A stretch of DNA of 64,000 bases. It comes from VAZQ01 sp036557705. Lineage in GTDB: Bacteria; Pseudomonadota; Alphaproteobacteria; Rhizobiales; Xanthobacteraceae. Below the pieces are notes generated by a model. It had not been told where the DNA came from. It saw nothing but the letters and a program-made list of their open reading frames with translations, and ran no database searches. Positions 8,724-17,059 of this stretch are shown here, piece after piece. Numbering within the stretch: the stretch's first letter is position 1; each line of letters begins with the position of its first letter. The DNA lies in NCBI GenBank assembly GCA_036557705.1, contig DATBHB010000016.1, positions 62,001-126,000 on the forward strand. The letters run 5' to 3'. The position numbers and the translations under genes were made by a program.

Positions 8724-9535
8724 ATGTCGCATCATTAGCGGTTCCGTCCGTGTCCCAAAGTCGCGGCGCCAACACAAATTTGGAGCCGAAGGTTTCGATT
8801 GGCCACCTCAGTTTCTTTTACGGTCAGACGAAGGCGCTCAAAGACATCACCTTGCCGCTCTATCAGGCCAGGGTTACCGCCTTCATCGGCCCATCCGGGT
8901 GCGGAAAATCGAGCCTGCTGCGCATCCTAAACCGGATGTACGATCTCTATCCTAACCAGCGCGCTGAGGGCGAAGTGCTGCTCGATAGCGAGGACATTCT
9001 CTCGCCCAAGCAGGATTTGAACCTTTTGCGGGCGCGCATCGGCATGGTTTTCCAGAAGCCGACTCCGTTCCCGATGTCGATCTTCGAGAACATCGCGTTC
9101 GGTATCCGGCTTTACGAGAAGTTGTCCAAATCCGAATTGGCGGGCCGTGTGGAAATGGCCTTGCGCCGCGCCGCATTGTGGGAGGAGGTCAAGGATAAGC
9201 TTTCTGCGAACGGGCTCAGTCTGTCGGGCGGCCAGCAGCAGCGGCTGTGCATCGCGCGCACCGTCGCGGTCAAGCCCGAGGTCATTCTGCTCGACGAGCC
9301 TTGCTCGGCGCTCGATCCGATTTCTACTGCCAAAATCGAAGAGCTGATCGATGAATTGAAAGCCGACTACACGATCGTGATCGTGACCCACAACATGCAG
9401 CAGGCGGCTCGCGTGTCCGACTTCACGGCGTTCATGTATCTGGGCGAGGTTGTGGAGTTCGACATCACGAGCAGACTTTTCACCTCGCCGCGCGATCGGC
9501 GGACGCAGGATTACATCACCGGCCGATTTGGCTGA
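8720..9535 (+). CDS. pstB: Phosphate ABC transporter ATP-binding protein PstB
   Basis: Cytoplasmic ATPase of the Pst transporter, 271 aa from GTG 8720. It has Walker A GPSGCGKSS (residues 57-65), a Q loop in GMVFQKPTPFPMSIFENIAFG, the ABC signature LSGGQQQRLCIAR, Walker B VILLDEPCSALDP and an H loop in VTHNMQQAARVSD. The C-terminal TSPRDRRTQDYITGRFG is typical of PstB. The GTG start is chosen because it overlaps the pstA stop by four bases and removes a 32-residue extension that merely re-reads pstA DNA. Confidence 0.95.
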   Translation: MNVASLAVPSVSQSRGANTNLEPKVSIGHLSFFYGQTKALKDITLPLYQARVTAFIGPSGCGKSSLLRILNRMYDLYPNQRAEGEVLLDSEDILSPKQDLNLLRARIGMVFQKPTPFPMSIFENIAFGIRLYEKLSKSELAGRVEMALRRAALWEEVKDKLSANGLSLSGGQQQRLCIARTVAVKPEVILLDEPCSALDPISTAKIEELIDELKADYTIVIVTHNMQQAARVSDFTAFMYLGEVVEFDITSRLFTSPRDRRTQDYITGRFG

Positions 9536-9554
9536 GATGGCCAGGAAAGACGAC

Positions 9555-10283
9555 ATGGCAGCGATGATGAGCGAACACACGGCCAAGGCCTTCGATGCCG
9601 ACCTGCAGGACATCACCCGGATGGTCGCAGAGATGGGCGGTTTGGCCGAAAAGCAGATTGCCGATTCCATCGATGCTCTCGCCAGGCGCGATGCGGAACG
9701 CGCCAAGGGGGTGATGACGAGCGATCCGGCGATCGACCGTCTGCAGCATGAAATCGAAGAAAAGGCCGTCCTGACCATCGCGCGGCGACAGCCGATGGCG
9801 GTCGATCTGCGCGAGATCGTCGGTGCATTGCGCGTTGCCAACGATCTCGAACGCATCGGCGATCTCGCCAGCAATATCGCCAAACGAGTGCCGGCGATTT
9901 CGGGAAATTTTCACCCGCAGAAGCTCATTCGCGGCCTCGAGCACATGGCGGCAATGGTGCTCGGTCAGCTCAAGGAGGTCCTCGACAGCTACGCCGGCCA
10001 CGACGTCGCCAAGGCCATGTCGGTCTGGAAGGGCGATGAGGAGGTGGACTCGATGTGCACCTCCCTTTTCCGCGAACTCCTCACCTACATGATGGAGGAT
10101 CCACGCAATATCTCTTTCTGCATCCACTTGATGTTCTGCGCCAAGAACATCGAGCGGATGGGCGATCATGCCACCAACATCGCCGAAACGGTGTACTACA
10201 TGGTCGAGGGCCGCATGCTCGCCGATGCTCGGCCGAAGGGAGATACCACCGCGTTCACTTCGGCTCTCGCGGCGGACCGTTGA
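9555..10283 (+). CDS. phoU: Phosphate signalling complex protein PhoU
   Basis: Cytoplasmic peripheral protein of about 242 aa that links Pst transport to PhoR and keeps PhoB off when phosphate is plentiful. Two three-helix PhoU repeats are visible, each with the acidic metal-binding signature: LRVANDLERIGDLASNIAKR (about residues 90-110) and MFCAKNIERMGDHATNIAETVYYMVEG near the C-terminus. Start ATG 9555 is preferred because AGGAAAG at 9543-9549 is well placed; ATG 9537, only two bases after the pstB stop, is an alternative that adds six residues. phoB follows 16 bp later. Confidence 0.95.
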   Translation: MAAMMSEHTAKAFDADLQDITRMVAEMGGLAEKQIADSIDALARRDAERAKGVMTSDPAIDRLQHEIEEKAVLTIARRQPMAVDLREIVGALRVANDLERIGDLASNIAKRVPAISGNFHPQKLIRGLEHMAAMVLGQLKEVLDSYAGHDVAKAMSVWKGDEEVDSMCTSLFRELLTYMMEDPRNISFCIHLMFCAKNIERMGDHATNIAETVYYMVEGRMLADARPKGDTTAFTSALAADR

Positions 10284-10299
10284 TCGAGAGCACACGCCG

Positions 10300-11001
10300 A
10301 TGGATCCACGCATTATGATCGTCGAGGACGAAGACGCCCTGGCACTGCTCTTGCGCTACAACCTCGAAGCCGCCGGGTACCAGGTCGAGACGGTCGCCCG
10401 CGGCGATGACGCCGAAGTGAGACTTCACGAGAGCAGCCCGGATCTCCTCATCCTGGATTGGATGCTTCCCGGCATTTCGGGGATCGAGCTTTGTCGCCAA
10501 CTGCGCGCACGGCCGCAGACGCGGCAACTGCCGATCATCATGCTCACTGCGCGCGGGGAGGAGAGCGAACGCGTTCGGGGCCTTGCTGTCGGGGCCGACG
10601 ATTACGTCGTCAAGCCGTTCTCGGTCCCCGAACTCATGGCCCGGGTGAGCGCGCTCTTGCGCCGCGCCAGTCCCGAGCGCGTTGCCGATGTTCTTGCCTT
10701 TGGCGATATCGAGATGGATCGCGAGAAGAAACGGGTCTCGCGCGGCGGCCGCGCGGTGGATCTAGGGCCGACGGAGTACCGGCTGCTCGAATTCCTGCTC
10801 GAACGTCCGGGGCGTGTCTTCACTCGCGAACAGCTTCTCGACGGTGTCTGGGGCAACGATATCTATATCGACGAACGCACGGTCGATGTCCACGTGGGGC
10901 GCCTGCGCAAAGCGCTCAACCTCGGCTATTCCCGCGATCCGATCCGCACGGTGCGCGGCTCAGGCTATGCTCTCGACGACCGTTTTGGAAAAGTGGCGTA
11001 G
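10300..11001 (+). CDS. phoB: Phosphate-regulon response regulator PhoB
   Basis: OmpR-family transcription factor of 233 aa that would bind the PHO boxes found at 4029-4046 and 5498-5526. The receiver domain has acidic pocket E9/D10, phospho-acceptor D53 (LLILDWMLPG), the conserved Thr/Ala region MLTARGEE and the Lys of VVKPFSVPEL. The winged-helix DNA-binding domain covers about residues 130-230 (VDLGPTEYRLLEFLLERPGRVFTREQLLDGVWG, then RTVDVHVGRLRKAL). Start ATG 10300 fits the family. It closes the Pst-Pho block; a type A repeat begins 14 bp after the stop. Confidence 0.95.
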   Translation: MDPRIMIVEDEDALALLLRYNLEAAGYQVETVARGDDAEVRLHESSPDLLILDWMLPGISGIELCRQLRARPQTRQLPIIMLTARGEESERVRGLAVGADDYVVKPFSVPELMARVSALLRRASPERVADVLAFGDIEMDREKKRVSRGGRAVDLGPTEYRLLEFLLERPGRVFTREQLLDGVWGNDIYIDERTVDVHVGRLRKALNLGYSRDPIRTVRGSGYALDDRFGKVA

Positions 11002-11015
11002 TAATCGTCAGTTGC

Positions 11016-11180
11016 GTAGGGTGGGCAAAGGCGCAACGCGCTTTAGCGCGTGCGCCGTGCCCACGCGGACAGTCGCGCGTGGGCACGGCGCTCTTTTCGA
11101 CGTGTGGCAGGGATCGTGCGTGTGGACCGCGCCCATAGCGCGTCGAAGACGCGCGTAAACGCGCTGATGGCCCACCCTAC
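11016..11180. repeat. Type A interspersed repeat, copy 1
   Basis: A 165-bp element bounded by inverted ends GTAGGGTGGGC and GCCCACCCTAC. Inside are smaller inverted arms (GTGCCCACGCG and CGCGTGGGCAC), so the transcript would fold as two tandem hairpins. Ten full or partial copies occur in this window. It fills most of the phoB-gcrA gap and could act as a terminator for both converging genes. Confidence 0.85.
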
Positions 11181-11209
11181 GGAAGCTCGCCTGAAGCAGT
11201 TAGTAACGT

Positions 11210-11704
11210 TCAGCCCGCCAGTGGCGATCGCCGCTCACGGCGCAGATGCGACGGCTGATAGGCGATCCGCGAGTGATGAGCGCAATACGGCATGTCAGGG
11301 AGCGCCCGGCCGCCGCAAAAGAAAAAATCAGCATTCCCTGGATCGCCGATCGGCCAGCGGCATGTTTGCGCCGTCAGTTCGAGGAGCGTGCGCCGCTGAC
11401 CCATGGGGATCACATTGTCCACGATCTCCGGTTCGACATCTGTTTCGTATTCATATATCTGGGCGAGTACGGTATTGCCTCGGACCGCCGGGCGCGAGAC
11501 CCGCAGGATCTGGCCGCGCGGTTTACGCGGCCGCGAGCCGGCCGAGGACGGCGATTTGGCACGGCCAGCCAGACCGAGGCGGTGAACCTTGCCGATTACG
11601 GCATTGCGAGTGATCCCGCCAAGCGTGGCGGCGATATGACTGGCGGAGAGTCCCTCGGCCCACAGCTTCTTCAGCATCTCCACGCGTTCGTCCGTCCAGC
11701 TCAT
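11210..11704 (-). CDS. gcrA: GcrA family cell cycle regulator
   Basis: Alphaproteobacterial transcription cofactor of 164 aa that binds sigma-70 RNA polymerase and acts at promoters methylated by CcrM at GANTC. The family-defining N-terminus is MSWTDERVEMLKKLWAEGLS followed by ASHIAATLGGITRNAVIGKVHRLGL, a helix-turn-helix. The C-terminal sigma-interacting part contains TCRWPIGDPGNADFFFCGG and YCAHHSRIAYQP. The ORF extends upstream to 11944, but Met at 11704 is the conserved start. Four GANTC sites lie within 190 bp upstream. Confidence 0.95.
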   Translation of the reverse strand: MSWTDERVEMLKKLWAEGLSASHIAATLGGITRNAVIGKVHRLGLAGRAKSPSSAGSRPRKPRGQILRVSRPAVRGNTVLAQIYEYETDVEPEIVDNVIPMGQRRTLLELTAQTCRWPIGDPGNADFFFCGGRALPDMPYCAHHSRIAYQPSHLRRERRSPLAG

Positions 11705-11746
11705 CGTCCAAGCCCCCCGGTTGTCCCGCGGCAACAAAGTCCGACA

Positions 11747-11894
11747 GAATCCACTTGCTGGTCTGGGCAAACGCTTGTTCGCCCGACGCGTACTTCGCAC
11801 CCACGATGACTCTTGTGACTCAGGTCCGCCGCAACAAGATGTCGTACTTGACGAGGGAAAGGCTACAACGCTGCAAGAGTTGCGCGCAAGACTC
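11747..11894. promoter_or_regulatory. Cluster of four GANTC (CcrM) sites upstream of gcrA
   Basis: GAATC at 11747 and GACTC at 11808, 11817 and 11890 lie 43-190 bp upstream of the gcrA start. GANTC is expected about once per 256 bp or less in GC-rich DNA, so four in 148 bp suggests methylation-dependent control. The remaining DNA up to 12050 shows no gene. Confidence 0.5.
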
Positions 11895-12050
11895 GCTGTC
11901 CCGGCGTCCACATGTTCTGCGTCAGAGGGCACATGCATCCACATCTTTCACATGGTTGGGCCGCATCGGCTTTTTTGCGCTTGCTCTGTTGCGCTCTTGC
12001 CTCAATGGCCCCGATGTACAAGCGATCATGCTGACCGCTCATGTACCGTG

Positions 12051-12078
12051 TTGACACTACCCGACGTTAGAATAAAAT
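12051..12078 (+). promoter_or_regulatory. Sigma-70 type promoter of argD
   Basis: TTGACA at 12051-12056 and TAAAAT at 12073-12078 are 16 bp apart. Transcription would begin near 12085, where the leader hairpin starts. Confidence 0.65.
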
Positions 12079-12084
12079 AAGTTC

Positions 12085-12106
12085 GTGCCGCCCGAAGAGG
12101 CGGCAC
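12085..12106 (+). promoter_or_regulatory. Leader hairpin of argD
   Basis: GTGCCGCC and GGCGGCAC form a perfect 8-bp stem with a CGAAGA loop, followed by ATTTCATTTTT. It sits between the promoter and the argD start and resembles a weak intrinsic terminator or a 5' stabilising stem. Confidence 0.55.
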
Positions 12107-12135
12107 ATTTCATTTTTCCGAGGATTCTCATCGCG

Positions 12136-13350
12136 ATGAGCCGGACATCCCACCTTTTGCCGACCTATGCGCGGGTCGATCTCGCTTTTGAGCGTGGAGA
12201 GGGCGCCTGGCTCGTCGCTGAGAATGGCGACCGCTATCTCGATTTCACTTCCGGGGTGGCTGTCAATGCCCTTGGCCACGCCCACCCGAGCCTCATTACG
12301 GCCATCAGCGAGCAGGTCAAGAAACTGTCGCACGTTTCAAATCTTTATCGCATTCCTCAGGCCGAGCAGCTGGCTGGCCACCTTTGCGCGGCGAGCTTTG
12401 CCGACGTGGTATTCTTCTGCAATTCCGGCGCTGAGGCGATGGAATGCGCGATCAAGATGGCGCGCAAATACCACACGACAAAAGGTCGGCCGGAGCGGTA
12501 CCGGATCATTACTTTCGAAGGCGCCTTTCATGGCCGCACGCTGGCGACGCTGGCGGCCGGCGGGCAGCAGAAGTACCTTGAAGGCTTCGGTCCTGTGGTC
12601 GAAGGCTTCGACCAGGTGCCGTTCGGGGATCTGCCGGCAGTCAGGCGCGCGCTCAATCCGGCGACAGCCGCGATCCTGATTGAACCGATCATGGGAGAAG
12701 GGGGCGTACGCGTGTTATCGCCCGAGTTCCTCCGCGAACTGCGGCGGCTCTGTGATGCGAACGGGCTCCTGCTGATCTTCGATGAAGTGCAGACCGGGAT
12801 CGGTCGGACCGGTGAACTGTTCGCGTATCAACGGAGCGGGGTGCGGCCCGACATAATGGCGCTCGCCAAGGCGCTCGGCGGCGGATTCCCCCTCGGAGCT
12901 TGCCTCGCCACTGCCGAGGCAGGCATGGGCATGACTGCCGGAACCCATGGCTCTACTTTCGGCGGCAATCCGCTCGCAATGGCGGCGGGTAACGCGGTCC
13001 TCGACGTGGTACTCGCCGATGGATTTCTCGATCGCGTGCGGCGAGTTTCGATTCTGCTCAAGCAGAAGCTTGCCGAAATCAAGGACCGCTACAGCGAGGT
13101 GATCGCCGAAGTGCGCGGAGAAGGGCTGCTCATCGGCCTGCGCACCGTGCCGCCGAGCGGTGAGCTGGTCGATGAGCTGCGCACCGAAAAGATGATCGTA
13201 GCTGCCGCCGGCGATAATGTCGTGCGGTTGCTGCCGCCCTTGATCGTCACCGAGGAGGAAATCGCGGAGGCAGTTCGGCGGCTCGATCGCGCGTGTGCGC
13301 GCATCGCCAGTCGGCACGAGCGACCGCGGCTGCAGGGAGCGGCCGGATGA
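12136..13350 (+). CDS. argD: Acetylornithine aminotransferase ArgD
   Basis: PLP enzyme of 404 aa converting N-acetylglutamate semialdehyde to N2-acetylornithine in arginine synthesis; many homologues also serve as succinyldiaminopimelate aminotransferase in lysine synthesis. Class III motifs are clear: FLDFTSGVAVNALGHAHP-like start, FFCNSGAEAMECAIKMAR, FHGRTLATLAAGG, LIFDEVQTGIGRTG, and MALAKALGGGFPLGA with the Schiff-base Lys. ATG 12136 (MSRTSHLLPTY) is the family start; upstream residues come from the leader. Its stop overlaps the argF start by four bases. Confidence 0.95.
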   Translation: MSRTSHLLPTYARVDLAFERGEGAWLVAENGDRYLDFTSGVAVNALGHAHPSLITAISEQVKKLSHVSNLYRIPQAEQLAGHLCAASFADVVFFCNSGAEAMECAIKMARKYHTTKGRPERYRIITFEGAFHGRTLATLAAGGQQKYLEGFGPVVEGFDQVPFGDLPAVRRALNPATAAILIEPIMGEGGVRVLSPEFLRELRRLCDANGLLLIFDEVQTGIGRTGELFAYQRSGVRPDIMALAKALGGGFPLGACLATAEAGMGMTAGTHGSTFGGNPLAMAAGNAVLDVVLADGFLDRVRRVSILLKQKLAEIKDRYSEVIAEVRGEGLLIGLRTVPPSGELVDELRTEKMIVAAAGDNVVRLLPPLIVTEEEIAEAVRRLDRACARIASRHERPRLQGAAG

Positions 13351-14273
13351 CCGCCAACGGCATCCGTCATTTTCTCGATCTGTCGGAAATTCCGAAAGCC
13401 GAGTTGCGCGGGATGATCGATGCGAGCCGCGCCATGAAAAAACAGACTCGAAATCGAACACGGCTTCCCCTGGCCGGCAAAACGCTGGCGATGATCTTTG
13501 AAAAGGAGTCGACCCGCACGCGCGTCTCCTTCGAAGTGGCGATGCAGCAGCTCGGCGGGCATGCGATCATGCTCACAGGCAAGGAGATGCAGCTCGGCCG
13601 CGGTGAGACCATCGCGGACACTGCGCGCGTGCTCTCGCGCTATGTCGATGTCATCATGATCCGGGTTCTCGACCACGAAGCGCTCACCGAACTCGCCGTT
13701 CACGCCACCATTCCGGTAATCAATGGGCTGACGCGCCGGTCGCACCCCTGCCAGGTCCTTGCCGACGTGATGACGTTTGAGGAGCATCGCGGCCCGATAT
13801 GCGGCCGTATCGTTGCCTGGTCCGGCGATGCCAACAACGTTCTGACGTCCTGGATGCATGCCGCCGAGCGCTTCGATTTCCGCCTGCGCGTCGCCACTCC
13901 GCCGGAGCTGCGCCCGAACCGTCGGCTGACGGAATGGATCAGGAAATCGGGTGCCGATATCGTGATCGGATCCGACCCTGAGGAGGCGGTCAAGGATGCC
14001 GACTGCATTGTCACCGACACCTGGGTGTCGATGGGCGATCGGGACGGCTCGCGCCGCCACAACCTGCTCAGGCGCTATCAGGTCAATGAGCGGCTCTTCG
14101 CGCGGGCAAAATCTGACGCGCTGTTCATGCACTGCCTGCCTGCCCACCGTGGTGAGGAGGTAAGCGCCCCCGTAATCGACGGCCCTCGGTCGGTCGTATT
14201 GGATGAAGCCGAGAACCGCCTGCACGCGCAGAAGGCCATTCTGGTCTGGTGTCTCGCCGGCGATGATCGCTGA
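13347..14273 (+). CDS. argF: Ornithine carbamoyltransferase ArgF
   Basis: Cytoplasmic enzyme of 308 aa making citrulline from ornithine and carbamoyl phosphate. It carries the carbamoyl-phosphate motif ESTRTRVSFEVA, the HPCQVLADVMT block, the ornithine-binding WVSMGDRD region and the catalytic HCLPAHRGEEV. ATG 13347 overlaps the argD stop (ATGA), indicating an argD-argF operon. This gene order with hslO and apaG is common in Rhizobiales. Confidence 0.95.
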   Translation: MTANGIRHFLDLSEIPKAELRGMIDASRAMKKQTRNRTRLPLAGKTLAMIFEKESTRTRVSFEVAMQQLGGHAIMLTGKEMQLGRGETIADTARVLSRYVDVIMIRVLDHEALTELAVHATIPVINGLTRRSHPCQVLADVMTFEEHRGPICGRIVAWSGDANNVLTSWMHAAERFDFRLRVATPPELRPNRRLTEWIRKSGADIVIGSDPEEAVKDADCIVTDTWVSMGDRDGSRRHNLLRRYQVNERLFARAKSDALFMHCLPAHRGEEVSAPVIDGPRSVVLDEAENRLHAQKAILVWCLAGDDR

Positions 14274-14332
14274 CGGCCGGCGGACTGCGTGTCGGGCTCG
14301 CATTTGTCCGGCCGAAGGCCATATAGGTCAGG

Positions 14333-15325
14333 ATGACTGAGATTGACATTCCCGTCCGCGAGCCCGCTGCAACTTCTGCCGACGATACCGTCCTGCCGTT
14401 CGCTGTCGAAGCGTTGGACCTCCGCGGCCGCTTGGTGCGGCTTGGACCGGCTGTCGATACCATTCTGCGGAGCCACGCCTATCCGCTGCCGGTCGCAAAG
14501 CTGCTCGGCGAGGCAATCGCCCTTACCGTTCTCCTCGGCTCTGTCCTGAAATTTGAGGGCCGTTTCATTCTTCAGACCCAGACCAACGGGCCGGTCAGCA
14601 TGCTGGTCGTCGATTTCCGAACACCGGGCACTGTGCGCGGCTGTGCGCGGTTCGACCGCGAGGCCATTGCTGCCGCGACTGCCGCTCGCAAGGACGACGC
14701 CGGCGCTCTCCTGGGCCATGGCCACTTGGCGATGACCATCGACCAGGGACCGGAGAGAAGCCGTTATCAGGGGTTGGTGGCGTTGGAAGGCAAGAACCTG
14801 GAGCACGCTGCTCATGAATATTTTCTGCGCTCCGAGCAGATCCCGACCAGGGTCCGCCTTGCCGTAGGCGAAGAGTTGAGCGCCGGCGTCGATGGGACGC
14901 GCCATCGCTGGCGCGCCGGCGGCATGGTGCTTCAATTCCTGCCCAAGGAGACTTGGCGCGCGCAGCAGGCCGACCTCGATCCGGGCGATGCTCCAGCCGG
15001 CGTCGAGGCGCATGTTGTTCCCGAGGATGATGCCTGGGTCGAGGGCCGCTCGATGGTGGCCACGATCAGCGATCTTGAACTGATCGATCCGGCAGTTTCG
15101 GCCGAGCAACTGGTGTACCGGCTCTTCCACGAGCGCGGGGTGCGGGTCTATCGCAGCCGTCCGCTCTCGGCCCAATGCTCCTGTTCACGCGGCGGCGTTG
15201 CGACGATGCTGAAGAATTTCACCCAGGACGACCGCGACCACATGGTTGAGAATGGCGTCATCACCGTCACCTGTGAGTTCTGCAGCTCGACTTATGTATT
15301 CGAGCCGGGCGAAGTGACGGGGTGA
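14333..15325 (+). CDS. hslO: Redox-regulated chaperone Hsp33
   Basis: Cytoplasmic holdase of 330 aa activated by oxidation. The C-terminal zinc site has both cysteine pairs, CSC in AQCSCSRGG and CEFC in VTCEFCSSTYVF, so the redox switch looks intact. The N-terminal body shows VALEGKNLEHAAHEYFLRSEQIPTRV, the usual Hsp33 region. It starts 59 bp after argF and may be cotranscribed; apaG on the opposite strand ends at the next base. Confidence 0.95.
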   Translation: MTEIDIPVREPAATSADDTVLPFAVEALDLRGRLVRLGPAVDTILRSHAYPLPVAKLLGEAIALTVLLGSVLKFEGRFILQTQTNGPVSMLVVDFRTPGTVRGCARFDREAIAAATAARKDDAGALLGHGHLAMTIDQGPERSRYQGLVALEGKNLEHAAHEYFLRSEQIPTRVRLAVGEELSAGVDGTRHRWRAGGMVLQFLPKETWRAQQADLDPGDAPAGVEAHVVPEDDAWVEGRSMVATISDLELIDPAVSAEQLVYRLFHERGVRVYRSRPLSAQCSCSRGGVATMLKNFTQDDRDHMVENGVITVTCEFCSSTYVFEPGEVTG

Positions 15326-15736
15326 TCAATTGATTGTGCGCGGCTTCTGCGGAATATCGAGAGAAAAGGCCGGGATATCGATGTCGAATGTCTCGCCCGT
15401 CGCGGTCACCATCCCGTAGCTGCCGACCATGAATCCGGACGGGGTTGGCAGCGGTACACCGCTTGTATATTCAAAATGTTCTCCGGGCCGCAGGACCGGC
15501 TCTTCTCCTACCACGCCCGCCCCGCGGACCTCCTGAAGCCGGCCCTGTGCGTCGGTGATGCGCCAGTGCCGTGTCTTGAGCTGAACCGTCTCATGGCCCC
15601 GATTGCTGAGCGTGATCGTGTAGGCCCAGAAGAAATAGCCGTTCTCGGGCGACGACCTCTCCGCCATGAACTCGGGAGCCACCTTCACCTCGATCTGCCG
15701 GGTCACAGCGCGATAAGCCGTCTTGCTGGAGTCCAT
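15326..15736 (-). CDS. apaG: ApaG domain protein (Co2+/Mg2+ efflux protein family)
   Basis: A 136-aa protein with a single fibronectin-like ApaG fold. Family motifs include YFFWAYTITLSNRGHETVQLKTRHWRITD, GAGVVGEEPVLRPGEHFEYTSG and MVGSYGM. The cellular role is not settled; it has been linked to divalent cation handling. It is convergent with hslO with no gap and divergent from the OpgC-like gene. Confidence 0.9.
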   Translation of the reverse strand: MDSSKTAYRAVTRQIEVKVAPEFMAERSSPENGYFFWAYTITLSNRGHETVQLKTRHWRITDAQGRLQEVRGAGVVGEEPVLRPGEHFEYTSGVPLPTPSGFMVGSYGMVTATGETFDIDIPAFSLDIPQKPRTIN

Positions 15737-15889
15737 GATCGAAAGCCTTGCAGACTATGCGGACCAAACCACATACCTCGATTCGGTGAACCGCGTCGCG
15801 CGACCGCGGGCAACTGTCGCGCCTACGTGAATTCCGGTATCGCAGAGCAATGCTAATATGGCGAATCGCCGCAGGAAAGATCGCTTCTG

Positions 15890-17059
15890 ATGCATTCCCC
15901 CGTGGTGACCACGACCGGCCGCGATTTGCGACTCGACCTGTTCCGCGGGATCGCACTCTGGCTCATTTTCCTCGATCATATCCCGTCGAACGTTGTCAGC
16001 TGGATCACGATCCGCAACTACGGCTTCAGCGACGCGACCGAAATCTTCATCTTCATTTCGGGGTACACAGCAGCATTCGTGTATGGAAAAGCCATGCGCG
16101 AGCGCGGCTTCATTATCGCCGGGGCGCGCATCCTGCGCCGCGCCTGGCAGATTTATGTCGCTCACATTTTTCTGTTCGCGGTCTACATGGCCGAGATTGC
16201 TTACGTTGCGACGAGCTTCGAGAACCCGCTCTATGCCGAGGAGATGAACATCCTCGATTTCCTCAAGCAGCCGGATGAGACGATCGTTCAGGCGCTGCTG
16301 CTCAAATTCAAGCCGGCCAACATGGACGTGTTGCCGCTCTACATCGTGCTGCTGCTGTGGTTTCCTCCGGTTCTGTGGCTGATTCGGCGCCGCCCCACGG
16401 TCGCGCTTGGCGGTTCGGTCGCGCTCTATCTCCTGGCTTGGTGGTTCAACCTCAACCTGCCGGCCTACCCGGAGGGCGTCTGGTTCTTCAATCCATTCGC
16501 CTGGCAGCTGCTGTTCGTGTTCGGTGCCTGGTGCGCGCTCGGCGGAGCCGCCCGTCTGCAGCCGCTCCTGCATGCAAGGGCGACGCTGATCGTTGCCCTC
16601 GTCTATATCGGCTTTGCGCTGTTCGTCGCATTGACCTGGTCAGTGCCAGGCATGGGTCGCCTGATGCCGCTCTGGCTCGAGGAACTGATCTACCCGATCG
16701 ACAAGACAAATCTCGACGTGCTGCGCTTCGCGCATTTTCTGGCGCTGGCGGCCCTGACGGTTCGGTTCATTCCACCCACTTGGCCGGCCCTCAAGTCGCC
16801 GATCCTTTACCCCGCAATCATCTGCGGCCAGCACTCGCTCGAGATCTTCTGCCTCGGCGTCTTCCTGGCATTTGCCGGGCATTTCGCCATGGTGGAGATA
16901 TCGGGAGCGATCTGGATGCAGGTCCTGATCAGCGCATTGGGAATTGTCTTGATGATCGCCACCGCCGGGCTCATAATGTGGTATAAACGGATCGAGGGGC
17001 GAGCAGCCCCGGCGCGTCCGCGGCAGTTGGAAGCCGACCTCGCGGGAGGCGAGGCATGA
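15890..17059 (+). CDS. opgC: OpgC-like membrane acyltransferase
   Basis: Inner-membrane protein of 389 aa with about ten hydrophobic segments. The N-terminal GRDLRLDLFRGIALWLIFLDHIPSN and GYTAAFVYGKAM are characteristic of the OpgC family, which succinylates periplasmic glucans. The conserved Arg-Asp pair at the start and the FISG region are present. It overlaps the next gene by four bases (ATGA), and two SGNH hydrolases follow in the same direction. The three probably act together on acyl groups of a periplasmic or surface glycan; the actual substrate is unknown. Confidence 0.8.
   Translation: MHSPVVTTTGRDLRLDLFRGIALWLIFLDHIPSNVVSWITIRNYGFSDATEIFIFISGYTAAFVYGKAMRERGFIIAGARILRRAWQIYVAHIFLFAVYMAEIAYVATSFENPLYAEEMNILDFLKQPDETIVQALLLKFKPANMDVLPLYIVLLLWFPPVLWLIRRRPTVALGGSVALYLLAWWFNLNLPAYPEGVWFFNPFAWQLLFVFGAWCALGGAARLQPLLHARATLIVALVYIGFALFVALTWSVPGMGRLMPLWLEELIYPIDKTNLDVLRFAHFLALAALTVRFIPPTWPALKSPILYPAIICGQHSLEIFCLGVFLAFAGHFAMVEISGAIWMQVLISALGIVLMIATAGLIMWYKRIEGRAAPARPRQLEADLAGGEA

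Noticed and set aside
12085..12135. Upstream extension of argD from a start at 12085
   Set aside because: These codons coincide with the leader hairpin and lie at the predicted transcription start; the family start is at 12136.
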